In this document: positions 44,855-52,626 of the stretch, piece by piece
Numbering within the stretch: position 1 is the stretch's first letter
Layout: every line of letters starts with the position of its first letter
From: Solimonas sp. SE-A11
GTDB lineage: Bacteria; Pseudomonadota; Gammaproteobacteria; Nevskiales; Nevskiaceae
NCBI RefSeq assembly: GCF_030345715.1
Contig: NZ_JAUASX010000017.1
Coordinates: 1-64,000 of the forward strand
Direction: 5' to 3'
Length of the DNA: 64,000 nt
Translations under genes and position numbers: made by a program
Notes under the pieces: model-generated
The model's database searches: none
What the model was told of the DNA's origin: nothing
The model's input: the letters and a program-made list of their open reading frames with translations, nothing else

Positions 44855-45253
44855 ATGTTCACCCTGACCGTCACGCCCCGCTTCTACGAAACCGACGCTT
44901 TCCGACACATCAACAACACGGTGATGACCGGCTGGTTCGAGACCGCGCGCGAGCCTGTCCTGCGCATCTTCTCGCCACAATTCCCGGTGCAGGGGCTGAC
45001 CCTGATCCTGGCGCGCATCGAGGTGGACTTCGTCGCGCAGACCCATTACGGCGCCGAGGTGACGATCCGGACCTCCATCGAGAAGATCGGCGGCAAGTCC
45101 TTCACCGTGCTGCACGAGGCCTGGCAGAAGGATCACGTGGTGGCGCGCGGCAAGGCGGTGATGGTGGCCTTCGACTTCGACGCGCAGCAGTCGGTAGCCG
45201 TGCCGGAAGCACAGCGCGTCGAGCTGCAGAAGCACCTGGCGACTCCGGCATGA
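44855..45253 (+). CDS. Acyl-CoA thioesterase, YbgC/4HBT hotdog family
   Basis: 132 residues. The pattern VTPRFYETDAFRHINNTVMTGWFETAREP is the 4-hydroxybenzoyl-CoA thioesterase/YbgC signature, with the catalytic Asp of YETDAFRHIN. The remaining hotdog strands (LILARIEVDFVAQTHYGAEVTIRT, KSFTVLHEAWQ) are regular. It hydrolyses an acyl-CoA. Its stop overlaps the next start (ATGA at 45250), so it is co-translated with the membrane protein downstream. Confidence 0.88.
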   Translation: MFTLTVTPRFYETDAFRHINNTVMTGWFETAREPVLRIFSPQFPVQGLTLILARIEVDFVAQTHYGAEVTIRTSIEKIGGKSFTVLHEAWQKDHVVARGKAVMVAFDFDAQQSVAVPEAQRVELQKHLATPA

Positions 45254-45666
45254 ACACTGCGGGCCTGCTGGTCGCTGCCAGCGCGTTGGTCCTGCTGGCC
45301 CTGGGCACCGCGCACCTGGTCTTCACCTTCTTCGGGCCGAAGCTGCTGCCGCGCGATCCGTCGCTGATCGACCACATGAAGGCCGTCTCGCCCGTGATCA
45401 CGCGCGAGACGACCATCTGGCGTGCCTGGATCGGCTTCAACGCCACCCACAGCTATAGCGCCATGCTGTTCGGGCTGGTCTGGGGTTACCTGGGCCTGTG
45501 CCAGCCGGAGTTCCTGTTCGGCTCGCTCTTCCTCAGCGGCCTGGGCATGTTCACCCTGCTCGCCTACCTGCCGCTGGGCTGGTTGTATTTCTTCAGCCTG
45601 CCCTTCAGCGGTCTATTGCTGGCCACCACGCTGTATTCCGCCGGCCTGTGGATGGCCTGGACCTAG
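45250..45666 (+). CDS. Four-helix integral membrane protein of unknown function
   Basis: 138 residues with four predicted membrane helices (about 5-28, 60-85, 90-110, 112-135). Features include HMKAVSPVITRETTIWRAWIGFNATHSYSAMLFG, with conserved-looking polar residues (His, Asn) between helices 1 and 2. It resembles small conserved membrane proteins often named LIC_13387-like, but this name is offered tentatively. It is coupled to the thioesterase by a four-base overlap and is followed 8 bases later by an SGNH hydrolase. Confidence 0.6.
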   Translation: MNTAGLLVAASALVLLALGTAHLVFTFFGPKLLPRDPSLIDHMKAVSPVITRETTIWRAWIGFNATHSYSAMLFGLVWGYLGLCQPEFLFGSLFLSGLGMFTLLAYLPLGWLYFFSLPFSGLLLATTLYSAGLWMAWT

Positions 45667-45674
45667 GGCCGGTC

Positions 45675-46895
45675 ATGCGCCATACCCTTGCCACCATCGG
45701 ACTCGGTCCCTTGCTCCTGCTCCAGGGGCACCACGTGCGCCGTGTGACCCCGCGCCTGCCGGAAGCCGCGGGTGAGCGCCAGGGCGAGATCGGCCAAGGC
45801 CCACCGCTGCGCCTGCTGATCGCGGGAGACTCCGCCGCCGCCGGTGTCGGCGCGGAGTGGCAGGCGCAAGCCCTGTCGGGGCAGTTGGCCCGGTTGCTGG
45901 CCCAGGACTTCCGCGTGAGCTGGACCCTGGCCGCTACCACCGGACATACCACCAAACAGGCCCTGCAGCAACTGCGCGAGCTGCCGCAGGCGCCTTATGA
46001 CGTGGTGGTGACCTCGCTGGGCGTCAACGACCTCACTGGCCGCATGCCCGTACGGCCATGGCTGCAGCAACAGGCGGAGTTGGTGAGCCTGCTGCGCCAA
46101 CAGTTCCAGGCGAAGCACATCCTGCTGTCGGCCTTGCCGCCGATGCATGTATTCCCGGCCCTGCCCCAGCCGCTGCGCTGGTACATGGGAGCACAGGCAC
46201 GGAGCTACAACCACGGCCTGCAGAGTTGGGCCCAGCAACATGCCGACTGCGAGTTCCTGGCAGCGAATTTCCCCACGGACCTTGAACTGATGGCCAGCGA
46301 TGGATTCCATCCAGGCCCCGGCGCCTATGCGCTCTGGGCGGAGAAACTCGCTGCCAGCATCCGCCGCCGCTGGAGCCCCGTATGGCGCAGATCACCGGCA
46401 TCGACCACATCTACCTGGCCGTCTCGGACCTGGCGGTCTCGGAGGCCTTCTACGACCGTGCAATGCCGGCGCTGGGCTTCCGCAAGAATCGTTTCAAGAT
46501 CGGCGACGATCCGCATGTGCAGTACTACAACCGCCTGTTCGGCTTCGTGCTGCGTCCGGCACGCGGCGGACGACATGACGCCTATGCGCCGGGCCTGCAT
46601 CATCTCTGCTTGCGCGTGGACAGCGAAGCCGACGTGGATGCCGCCGCTGCAGCGCTGCGCGCCCTGGGGGCGGACGTCAGCGAACCCCGGCACTATCCGG
46701 ATTACGCCCCGGACTACCGCGCGATCTTCTTCCAGGACCCGGACGGCATACGTCTGGAGATCACCAATTACCGGCAGGAGCGGCGCGAACGACACGACCG
46801 CTGGCATGAACTCGGCTGAAGAAACAAAAAAGCCCGCCGATCGGCGGGCTTTTATGAAACTGCAGCAAATCAGCCCAGCGAGATCACGCTGTTGA
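45675..46895 (+). CDS. SGNH/GDSL hydrolase with lost stop codon
   Basis: The genuine domain covers 45675 to about 46380 (~235 residues): a hydrophobic N-terminus, block I LLIAGDSAAAGVG, block III SLGVNDL, and block V SDGFHPGPGAY. It should end near RRRWSP. Instead the frame stays open over the whole following VOC gene and through its terminator to 46895, adding ~170 Arg/Thr/Ser-rich residues that are simply the shifted frame of the VOC gene. At the junction the sequence is CCC-GTA-TGG where a TGATG stop/start overlap would be typical. A stop loss or a base error is likely. Confidence 0.75.
   Translation: MRHTLATIGLGPLLLLQGHHVRRVTPRLPEAAGERQGEIGQGPPLRLLIAGDSAAAGVGAEWQAQALSGQLARLLAQDFRVSWTLAATTGHTTKQALQQLRELPQAPYDVVVTSLGVNDLTGRMPVRPWLQQQAELVSLLRQQFQAKHILLSALPPMHVFPALPQPLRWYMGAQARSYNHGLQSWAQQHADCEFLAANFPTDLELMASDGFHPGPGAYALWAEKLAASIRRRWSPVWRRSPASTTSTWPSRTWRSRRPSTTVQCRRWASARIVSRSATIRMCSTTTACSASCCVRHAADDMTPMRRACIISACAWTAKPTWMPPLQRCAPWGRTSANPGTIRITPRTTARSSSRTRTAYVWRSPITGRSGANDTTAGMNSAEETKKPADRRAFMKLQQISPARSRC
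46382..46819 (+). CDS. VOC family protein (glyoxalase/bleomycin resistance-like)
   Basis: 145 residues: ITGIDHIYLAVSDLAVSEAFYDRAMPALGF, HHLCLRVDSEADVDAAAAAL, and YRAIFFQDPDGIRLEITNY with the metal-ligand positions His9, His74 and Glu125 region typical of the VOC fold. The substrate is unknown. It begins where the SGNH domain ends and finishes just before a strong intrinsic terminator. Confidence 0.88.
   Translation: MAQITGIDHIYLAVSDLAVSEAFYDRAMPALGFRKNRFKIGDDPHVQYYNRLFGFVLRPARGGRHDAYAPGLHHLCLRVDSEADVDAAAAALRALGADVSEPRHYPDYAPDYRAIFFQDPDGIRLEITNYRQERRERHDRWHELG
46825..46853. terminator. Bidirectional rho-independent terminator
   Basis: AGCCCGCCGATCGGCGGGCT (46831-46850) is a perfect palindrome flanked by an A-run on the left and TTT on the right. 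It ends the plus-strand VOC transcript and, read in reverse, the minus-strand LuxR gene whose stop is at 46870. Confidence 0.92.
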
Positions 46896-48096
46896 GCAGC
46901 ATGCGCACCAGCATGGTCTGACGGGTGACGCCGGTCTTGCAGAAGATGGAGCGCAGGTGCGTGCGTGCAGTGTTGCGGCGCACGTTGAGCTTCTCGGCCG
47001 CTTCGTCCAGGGTCAGGCCTTCGGCCAGCAGCAGGGCCAGTGCGGCTTCCATGCGGGTCAGGCCGAACAGGCGGCGCACCACTTCCTGCGAAGGCTGGGT
47101 GCCGCTGGATTCCGGATCGCGCAGGAATACGGCGGCAGCCGGGCGCTGCTTGGCGCCGGTGAACTCGCCCAGCGGGATGGTACGCACGACGATGCCGAGC
47201 TTGGCGCGGCCGGAGGGGCGCGTCACCGACATGGCCTCGACCACCGAGGGGCCTTCCACCGGCTCCTCGACGGGGCCGCCGGTCAGCGCCTGGCGGATCA
47301 TGCGCTGCAGGTCGCGGTTCTCGTGGTTGCTGGACAGGGCGATGCCGGTGCCGCTGCGGACGATGCCGTCCTTCTCGGCCAGGATGCGCTGGGCTTCCTG
47401 GTTCATCTCCAGGACCGAGCCATCCTGGGCAAAGGTGACCATGCCCACCAGCATGCGGTTGACGGCGCCGGCGAAGAGCTGGCGGTCGCATTCCAGGTAG
47501 TCGAGCTTGGCATGCAGGCGGATGGAACGCTTCAGGTGCGGCAGCAGCAGCCGGACCAGCGCCTTTTCCTCGGTCGAGAAGGCATCCGCGCTATCGGAGC
47601 GGGTGATGCGCAGGCGGCACTCGATGCCTTCCTTGGTGTAGATGTCGGCGCCCAGGAGGTGCCGGATGTCCAGGGGCTTGAGGTATTCCTGGTACATGGC
47701 GCTCTTGAGCCACTGCTGGGAGCCGATCAGCTCCTCGGCGGTGACGACCTCGCCCTCGGGCAGGCGCACGAAGGGGTCCAGCGCGAAGAAATGGGTCTCA
47801 TAGGACTCGACGCCCTGCGAGGTCACCTTGCCGGTGTTGATCATCACGCCGTGCGACTCGGAGGACGGCGGGCGCAGCATCAGCGTGACATGGGCAGCGC
47901 CCAGGGTGTCGCGCATTTGCTGCAGTGCAGTATTCCAGGGGGGCGACTCGGTCGGGCCGTCGTAGATGGCGCCCAGAAGGCGGTCCAGCCCCTCGACATC
48001 GATTGTCTGTGGTGTGGCGACAGCCCTGGTGGGAGCCACGCTATTCTCCTGCCGGGCCCGGAAACGGGCGGCACTCGCATTCGCCAAAGCTACCAT
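46870..48096 (-). CDS. LuxR-family transcriptional regulator
   Basis: 408 residues from ATG 48096, chosen for the GAGGAG six bases upstream; a TTG start at 48180 would add 28 residues. The N-terminal ~200 residues form a GAF/autoinducer-like sensor (LGAIYDGPTESPPWNTALQQMRDTLGA, YETHFFALDPFVRLPEGEV), then a PAS-like part (AVNRMLVGMVTFAQDGSVLEMNQEAQRIL), then a LuxR helix-turn-helix (LFGLTRMEAALALLLAEGLTLDEAAEKLNVRRNTARTHL). It probably controls the adjacent divergent ketosteroid isomerase genes, 246 bases away. Confidence 0.88.
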   Translation of the reverse strand: MVALANASAARFRARQENSVAPTRAVATPQTIDVEGLDRLLGAIYDGPTESPPWNTALQQMRDTLGAAHVTLMLRPPSSESHGVMINTGKVTSQGVESYETHFFALDPFVRLPEGEVVTAEELIGSQQWLKSAMYQEYLKPLDIRHLLGADIYTKEGIECRLRITRSDSADAFSTEEKALVRLLLPHLKRSIRLHAKLDYLECDRQLFAGAVNRMLVGMVTFAQDGSVLEMNQEAQRILAEKDGIVRSGTGIALSSNHENRDLQRMIRQALTGGPVEEPVEGPSVVEAMSVTRPSGRAKLGIVVRTIPLGEFTGAKQRPAAAVFLRDPESSGTQPSQEVVRRLFGLTRMEAALALLLAEGLTLDEAAEKLNVRRNTARTHLRSIFCKTGVTRQTMLVRMLLNSVISLG

Positions 48097-48342
48097 CAAA
48101 CTCTCCTCGTCGTACGCTTCCGGCTGGCTGTTCTTGGTTTTGTTGTCGCCCAGGGGCGAACGGAAGCTGGCCTGCGTCAAGGGTCACCGGACTGCCATCC
48201 GGGTGCCTCATCCATATGGATGATCCAACTTCCGGAGGCTGCCGATCAAGATGTAAAAGCAACTCATCCGCTGCCCGGCTGGCGCCCCTGCGCCTGCCCC
48301 ACCGGGGCGGTGACCCATACCCCAGATCGACCCGAAAATTCC

Positions 48343-48723
48343 ATGACCAGCGAAACGCAGATGCGCCAGGCGATGCAGGCCTATATCGACGCCTTCAACG
48401 TCTCCGATCCCCAGGCGATCGCCGACCTGTACGCCGACGATGCCACCGTGGAAGACCCGGTCGGTTCGCCGGTCAAGAGCGGCAAGGCGGAAATCCTGAA
48501 GTTCTACAAGATGGCCGTGGCCACCGGCGCCAAGCTGTCCCTGGCCGCCCCCATCCGCACCTCCCACGGCAACTCGGCCGCCATGGCCTTCGACGTGAAG
48601 CTGAACATGCCCGAGGGCAAGGCCCACATCCAGGTGATCGACGTCATGACGTTCAACGACGCCGGCAAGTTCAGCTCGATGCGCGCCTTCTGGGGCAAGA
48701 GCGACATGGTGCTGGGCTCGTGA
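48343..48723 (+). CDS. Ketosteroid (delta5-3-) isomerase
   Basis: 126 residues, NTF2-like fold. The catalytic set of steroid isomerases is in place: Tyr14 (MQAYIDAFN), Asp38 (ATVEDPVGSP) and Asp100 (IQVIDVMTFND). Motifs YADDATVEDP, APIRTSHGNSAAMAFDVKL and MRAFWGK parallel the Pseudomonas and Comamonas enzymes closely. It shifts a double bond in 3-oxo-delta5 steroids. The stop overlaps the start of the next gene (GTGA), suggesting an operon with the NTF2-like and CMD-like genes. Confidence 0.88.
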   Translation: MTSETQMRQAMQAYIDAFNVSDPQAIADLYADDATVEDPVGSPVKSGKAEILKFYKMAVATGAKLSLAAPIRTSHGNSAAMAFDVKLNMPEGKAHIQVIDVMTFNDAGKFSSMRAFWGKSDMVLGS

Positions 48724-49181
48724 CGCTCTCCCTGCAGCAGATTTCCGACCGGATCGAGCTGCAGGATCTGGTCACCCGCTACGCCAACGCCATCGACGCG
48801 CGGACCTTCGACCGGCTGGACACCGTGTTCACGCCGGATGCCTACATCGACTACCGCGCGATGGGCGGTATCGACGGCCCCTACCCCAAGGTCAAGGCCT
48901 GGCTGCCGGAGGCGCTGAAGCACTTCCCGTCCTACCAGCACTTCGTCGGCAATTTCGATTTCCAGATCGACGGCGATACCGGCACCGGCCGCATCGCCTG
49001 CTTCAACCCCATGGTGGTGCCCAAGCCCGAGGGCGGCACCGAGACCATGTTCCTGGGGCTCTGGTACATCGACCGGTATCGGCGCACGCCCGAGGGCTGG
49101 CGCATCGTGGAACGCTCCGAGGAGCACTGCTACGACCACGGCATGCCGGACTGGATGAAGAAAGCGCTGAAGATGGCTTAG
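48720..49181 (+). CDS. NTF2-like (SnoaL) protein
   Basis: 153 residues from GTG 48720, overlapping the previous stop. SnoaL_4-type fold: LQDLVTRYANAIDARTFDRLDTVFTPDAYIDYRAMGG, FVGNFDFQIDGDTGTGRIACFNPMVV, LGLWYIDRYRRTPEGWRIVER. Such proteins are dehydratases, cyclases or isomerases of small ring molecules; the catalytic His/Asp pair seems present. Likely works with the ketosteroid isomerase. Confidence 0.85.
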   Translation: MTLSLQQISDRIELQDLVTRYANAIDARTFDRLDTVFTPDAYIDYRAMGGIDGPYPKVKAWLPEALKHFPSYQHFVGNFDFQIDGDTGTGRIACFNPMVVPKPEGGTETMFLGLWYIDRYRRTPEGWRIVERSEEHCYDHGMPDWMKKALKMA

Positions 49182-49192
49182 AGGAGCTCACC

Positions 49193-49684
49193 ATGGCCCG
49201 CATCGACGTCACGGACGATCTCGGCAGTTGGATGCAGCTGCAGCCCGACATGGGTGCGGGCCTGGTGGCCTACAGCGAAGCGGTCTACGGCAAGGCACGC
49301 CTGCCGCTGCGGGTGCGCGAGATCGCGCGCATGCGCATCGCGCAGATCAACGAATGCGAGGTCTGCCGCAACGCCCGCCAGGAACACGGCCCCGGGCAGG
49401 GCGTAGACGAGGCGCTGTACGCCAATGCCGCTGCCTGGCGCACGGCCGATGGCTACTCGGAGCGCGAAAGGCTCGCCGCCGAGTTCGCCGAACGCTTCGC
49501 ACTGGATCACGTGGCGATGCGGGCCGACGATGCCTTCTGGCAGCGTTTCCGCGCGGCCTACAGCGATACCGAGATCGTGGAACTCACCATGTCCGTGGCG
49601 CTGTGGCTGGGCGCCGGCCGCGCCATGCGCGTGCTGGACGTGGGCCAGACCTGCGCGCTGACGCTGCAATCGCCGCCGCCCTGA
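49193..49684 (+). CDS. Carboxymuconolactone decarboxylase/AhpD-like protein
   Basis: 163 residues, ATG with GAGGAG upstream. The all-helical CMD fold has the CxxC pair in AQINECEVCRNARQEHG (about Cys60/Cys63), preceded by PLRVREIARMRIA. CMD-family proteins are either aromatic-lactone decarboxylases or AhpD-type peroxidase partners; the CxxC and His favour a redox role. Third gene of the ketosteroid isomerase group. Confidence 0.88.
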   Translation: MARIDVTDDLGSWMQLQPDMGAGLVAYSEAVYGKARLPLRVREIARMRIAQINECEVCRNARQEHGPGQGVDEALYANAAAWRTADGYSERERLAAEFAERFALDHVAMRADDAFWQRFRAAYSDTEIVELTMSVALWLGAGRAMRVLDVGQTCALTLQSPPP

Positions 49685-49766
49685 GGGCAGACTTCCCGCC
49701 GGGGGCATGGAACAATCCTCCCTGGCTCCTGTCTGTGGGCCGGACCCGAACCCAGGCCGCCCCTTC

Positions 49767-50534
49767 ATGACCCAGGACACCGACCTCCCCACTCCCCTCC
49801 AGGTGGCGCGCCGTATCCGGCCGCTGGACTGGATCATGCTGGTGCTGGCGATCCTGTCCATCGGCCTGCTCAGCTGGGAGACCTGGGGCTCGGTCACCGA
49901 GGTGCAGCGCGACTGGATCCTGCGCACCGACGTGCTGATCTGCGCCCTCTTCGCCGCCGAGTTCCTGTGGCGCTGGCGCGAGGAAGGCTGGCGGCGCGCC
50001 TACTTGGGCCGCAACTGGTACGAGATCCTCGGCATGATCCCCATCGCCTCGCCGGCGCTGCGCGGATTCCGCCTGTTCCGCGTGATCCGCATCCTGATCC
50101 TGCTCGGCCGCTTCGGCATGGCTGCCGACCGCGCGCTGGGCGACGACTTCACTTACCGCCTGGTCCGGCGCGTCAAGAAGGCCATCGTTGGCTCGATCAG
50201 CAGCGCCGTCACCGTCGCCGTGCTCAACGAGGTGGCGGACGTGATGGCCCGCGGCACCTACACCAAGAACATCTCCCGCGCCCTGGAGGAAAACCAGAAC
50301 GAGCTGCGCGCGATGATCCTGGAGAAGCTGCGCGAGGACCAGCAGACCGGCCGCCTCAAGCGCCTGCCGTTCTACAACGACATCGTGGAGAGCGTGATCG
50401 ACGCCGCCATGCGCGTGATCGAGCAGGTGCTGAACGACCCGCGCACCGACGAACTGGTGTCCGACATGCTGCGCGAAAACCTCACGCAGTTGCGCACGGC
50501 CATCGAGCAGAAGGACCGCGAAGAGCACCGCTGA
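49767..50534 (+). CDS. Voltage-sensor-like ion transporter protein without a pore domain
   Basis: 255 residues from ATG 49767. Four membrane helices resemble S1-S4 of voltage-gated channels: S1 LDWIMLVLAILSIGLLSW, S2 LICALFAAEFLWRW (F-x-x-E pattern), S3 NWYEILGMIPI and an Arg-rich S4 RGFRLFRVIRILILLGRF. No S5-pore-S6 follows; instead a ~130-residue cytoplasmic helical region (RALEENQNELRAMILEKLRED...) predicted to form a coiled coil. Known pore-less voltage sensors include proton channels and voltage-sensing phosphatases. The upstream ATG at 49707 is less likely. Confidence 0.7.
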   Translation: MTQDTDLPTPLQVARRIRPLDWIMLVLAILSIGLLSWETWGSVTEVQRDWILRTDVLICALFAAEFLWRWREEGWRRAYLGRNWYEILGMIPIASPALRGFRLFRVIRILILLGRFGMAADRALGDDFTYRLVRRVKKAIVGSISSAVTVAVLNEVADVMARGTYTKNISRALEENQNELRAMILEKLREDQQTGRLKRLPFYNDIVESVIDAAMRVIEQVLNDPRTDELVSDMLRENLTQLRTAIEQKDREEHR

Positions 50535-50543
50535 GCGAGCACC

Positions 50544-51836
50544 TCAGGCGCCGCTCAGGGCATAGACCGGCGTGGGCGCGTCAAAACCCTTGAACTGCTC
50601 CGGCTCGCGCGCCAGTGCCGGGAATTCCGGCTGATCCTGCAGCGCCTCGCGCGTACGGCGGTCGCAGAGCACCTCCCCCGCCTCGGCGCGCTGGCACAGC
50701 CGCGCCGCGAGGTTCACGGCATTGCCCACGGCCACGTACTCCAGGCGGCCCGCGCCCTGGATCGCGCCCACCGTGAGGTGCCCGGTGGCAATGCCAATGC
50801 CCAGGCCCAGCTCGCCTTCGCGCCGCAGCAGCGGCTGCGCCTCGCGCATCAGCTCCAGCGCCAGGCTCACCGCCGCTCGCGCATGATCCTCCACCGGTAG
50901 CGGCGCGCCCACCAGCACCAGCAGGCCGTCGCCGGCGTGGTCCTTCACCGTGCCGCCGTGCTTCGCCGCAACCTCGCCGGCCAGCTGGTAGAAGCGCTGC
51001 AGCAGGTCCATCACCTCGTCCGAGACGCGCTCGGCGGCGAAGCGCGTGAAGCCACGCAGGTCGCAGACCACCACGCTGATCTGGCGCCGCTCGCGGCGCA
51101 TCACCTGCCCCATGCCCTGCAGGTTCACCACCCGCGCCACCTGCGGCGACAGGAACTGGCGCATGAATTCGCCGCGCTGCGCCTGCACGATGTAGTAGCG
51201 CACCGAGCCGCCGAGGAACACCAGCAGGCCCAAAGCGATGGAAACCGGCACGTAGCGCTCCGCCAGCACCAGGCCACCCAGCAGGAAGGGCGCGGAGATC
51301 ACCAGAGCGCGCAGGCGGCCGCACTCGGCGGGGTCCGCGCTCACCACCATCAGGATGACGATGGCGATGCCGGACAGCAGGATGCTGCTGCCCAGCACCG
51401 GCGTGAACACCGCCCACTCCAGGCCGCTGAGGCGCATCACGCCCGGCTGGTCCTGCAAGGCCGCCTCGGGCGCGATGGCGATGTAGCCCAGTGTCATCGC
51501 GCCATAGACCAGGCCCAGCAGTTGCGACACGCGAAACAGCCCCTGGATCGTGCGCTGCAGCTTGGCCGCCGACAGCACGGCGATGCGCCGCGCCCATTCG
51601 ATGCCCACCAGGATGTTCGCCGCCTCCAGCAACCGCGCCAGGACCGCCGCCTGGATCTGCCAGGCGGTGCTGCCGGCGTGCTCGAACAGGCTCAGGCCGA
51701 GGCGCAGGCCCAGCAGCAACATGGCGATCGCCAGGGCGCGGCTGGCGCCGCTGCGGGGATCGCTCATCAGCACGATCACACCCATGCCGGCAGCGATGAT
51801 GCCGACGACCAGGTAAGCGGTATGGACAGAGCTCAT
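50544..51836 (-). CDS. Membrane-anchored class III nucleotide cyclase
   Basis: 430 residues: six or seven membrane helices (1-225) and a C-terminal cyclase domain (about 235-425). Metal-binding Asp residues are kept in VVVCDLRGFTRFA and AGDGLLVLVG, and Asn/Arg in AVNLAARL. At the substrate-specificity positions there is Asp (KDHAGD) and Val rather than Lys/Asp, so ATP or GTP preference is uncertain. The membrane part resembles 7TM sensor modules. Its target is unknown; the cNMP-binding transporter at 15885-18599 is one candidate. Confidence 0.85.
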   Translation of the reverse strand: MSSVHTAYLVVGIIAAGMGVIVLMSDPRSGASRALAIAMLLLGLRLGLSLFEHAGSTAWQIQAAVLARLLEAANILVGIEWARRIAVLSAAKLQRTIQGLFRVSQLLGLVYGAMTLGYIAIAPEAALQDQPGVMRLSGLEWAVFTPVLGSSILLSGIAIVILMVVSADPAECGRLRALVISAPFLLGGLVLAERYVPVSIALGLLVFLGGSVRYYIVQAQRGEFMRQFLSPQVARVVNLQGMGQVMRRERRQISVVVCDLRGFTRFAAERVSDEVMDLLQRFYQLAGEVAAKHGGTVKDHAGDGLLVLVGAPLPVEDHARAAVSLALELMREAQPLLRREGELGLGIGIATGHLTVGAIQGAGRLEYVAVGNAVNLAARLCQRAEAGEVLCDRRTREALQDQPEFPALAREPEQFKGFDAPTPVYALSGA

Positions 51837-51950
51837 GCGCCCAGGTTAACCGTTCATCCGGCGTACAGCATTGGCCGCCCCGGCAGATGCGCTGTCAACG
51901 GCCGCGCTCACGGGCCGTTGTACCGGATGTCTCCCCCAAGGACCCTGACG

Positions 51951-52502
51951 ATGAACCTGAAGACCCTCACCGCCGCACTCGCACTCGGCCTCGCCTCCCT
52001 GAGCCTGCCGGCCCTCGCCGCCACCCCGGACCAGCCGCCCGTGCCTGGCACCACCGACGCACAACCCTGGAAGCAGAAGCTGCAGGAGAAGTGCGCCGCC
52101 AACCCGCAGAAGTGCGAGGAGATGAAGAAGAAGCACGAGACCCGCAAGGCCGAATGCGCGGCCGACCCCGCGAAATGCAAGAAGGACCGCCGCGCCCACA
52201 GCAAGGAGCGCCACGACAAGTGCATGGCCGACGCCAACTGCAAGGCGAAGCTGGAGCAGCACAAGGCCAAGCGCGAAGCGCGCCAGGCCGAATGCGCCAA
52301 GGACCCGGCCAAGTGCAAGGCCGAGCGCCAGGAGCACCGTGAGAAGCGCAAGGCAGCCTGCGAAGCGGACGCCAACTGCAAGGTGAAGCTGGAGAAGCGC
52401 CAGGCGGCACGTGCGGAACGCTGCGCGAAGGACCCTTCGGCCTGCGAGCCGCCGCGCAAGCCCTGGGAAGGCACGGGCACCGCGCCGAGCGCGCCGCGCT
52501 GA
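51951..52502 (+). CDS. Secreted Cys/Lys-rich tandem-repeat protein
   Basis: 183 residues; signal peptide 1-23 (ending ALA). The mature chain has six units of 21-24 residues, each opening with a pair of cysteines, alternating C-x6-C (CAADPAKC type) and C-x5-C (CMADANC type), followed by a highly charged Lys/Arg/Glu helix. Twelve cysteines and no other Cys are present. The pattern suggests a string of disulfide-stapled helical hairpins in the periplasm, or a metal-binding protein. No named family is recognised; the gene is followed by a terminator. Confidence 0.75.
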   Translation: MNLKTLTAALALGLASLSLPALAATPDQPPVPGTTDAQPWKQKLQEKCAANPQKCEEMKKKHETRKAECAADPAKCKKDRRAHSKERHDKCMADANCKAKLEQHKAKREARQAECAKDPAKCKAERQEHREKRKAACEADANCKVKLEKRQAARAERCAKDPSACEPPRKPWEGTGTAPSAPR

Positions 52503-52593
52503 TCCACCGCTCACACCGAGTAGCGCAGCGTATCGAGGTGCCCAACACAGGTCCCTCGACGCACGTTGAAGGCTACCCCTCATGACTCCCATC

Positions 52594-52626
52594 ACCCCTT
52601 TCAGCTTGAAAGGGGTTTCTTTTTTC
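52594..52626 (+). terminator. Rho-independent terminator
   Basis: ACCCCTTTC (52594-52602) and GAAAGGGGT (52608-52616) form a 9-base stem with a 5-base loop followed by TTCTTTTTT. It ends transcription of the Cys-repeat gene and lies at the 3' end of the convergent AraC gene. Confidence 0.9.

Noticed and set aside
45675-46895. Natural SGNH-VOC fusion protein
   Set aside because: The VOC domain is in a different frame from the SGNH domain, so no fusion can be made without a frameshift.
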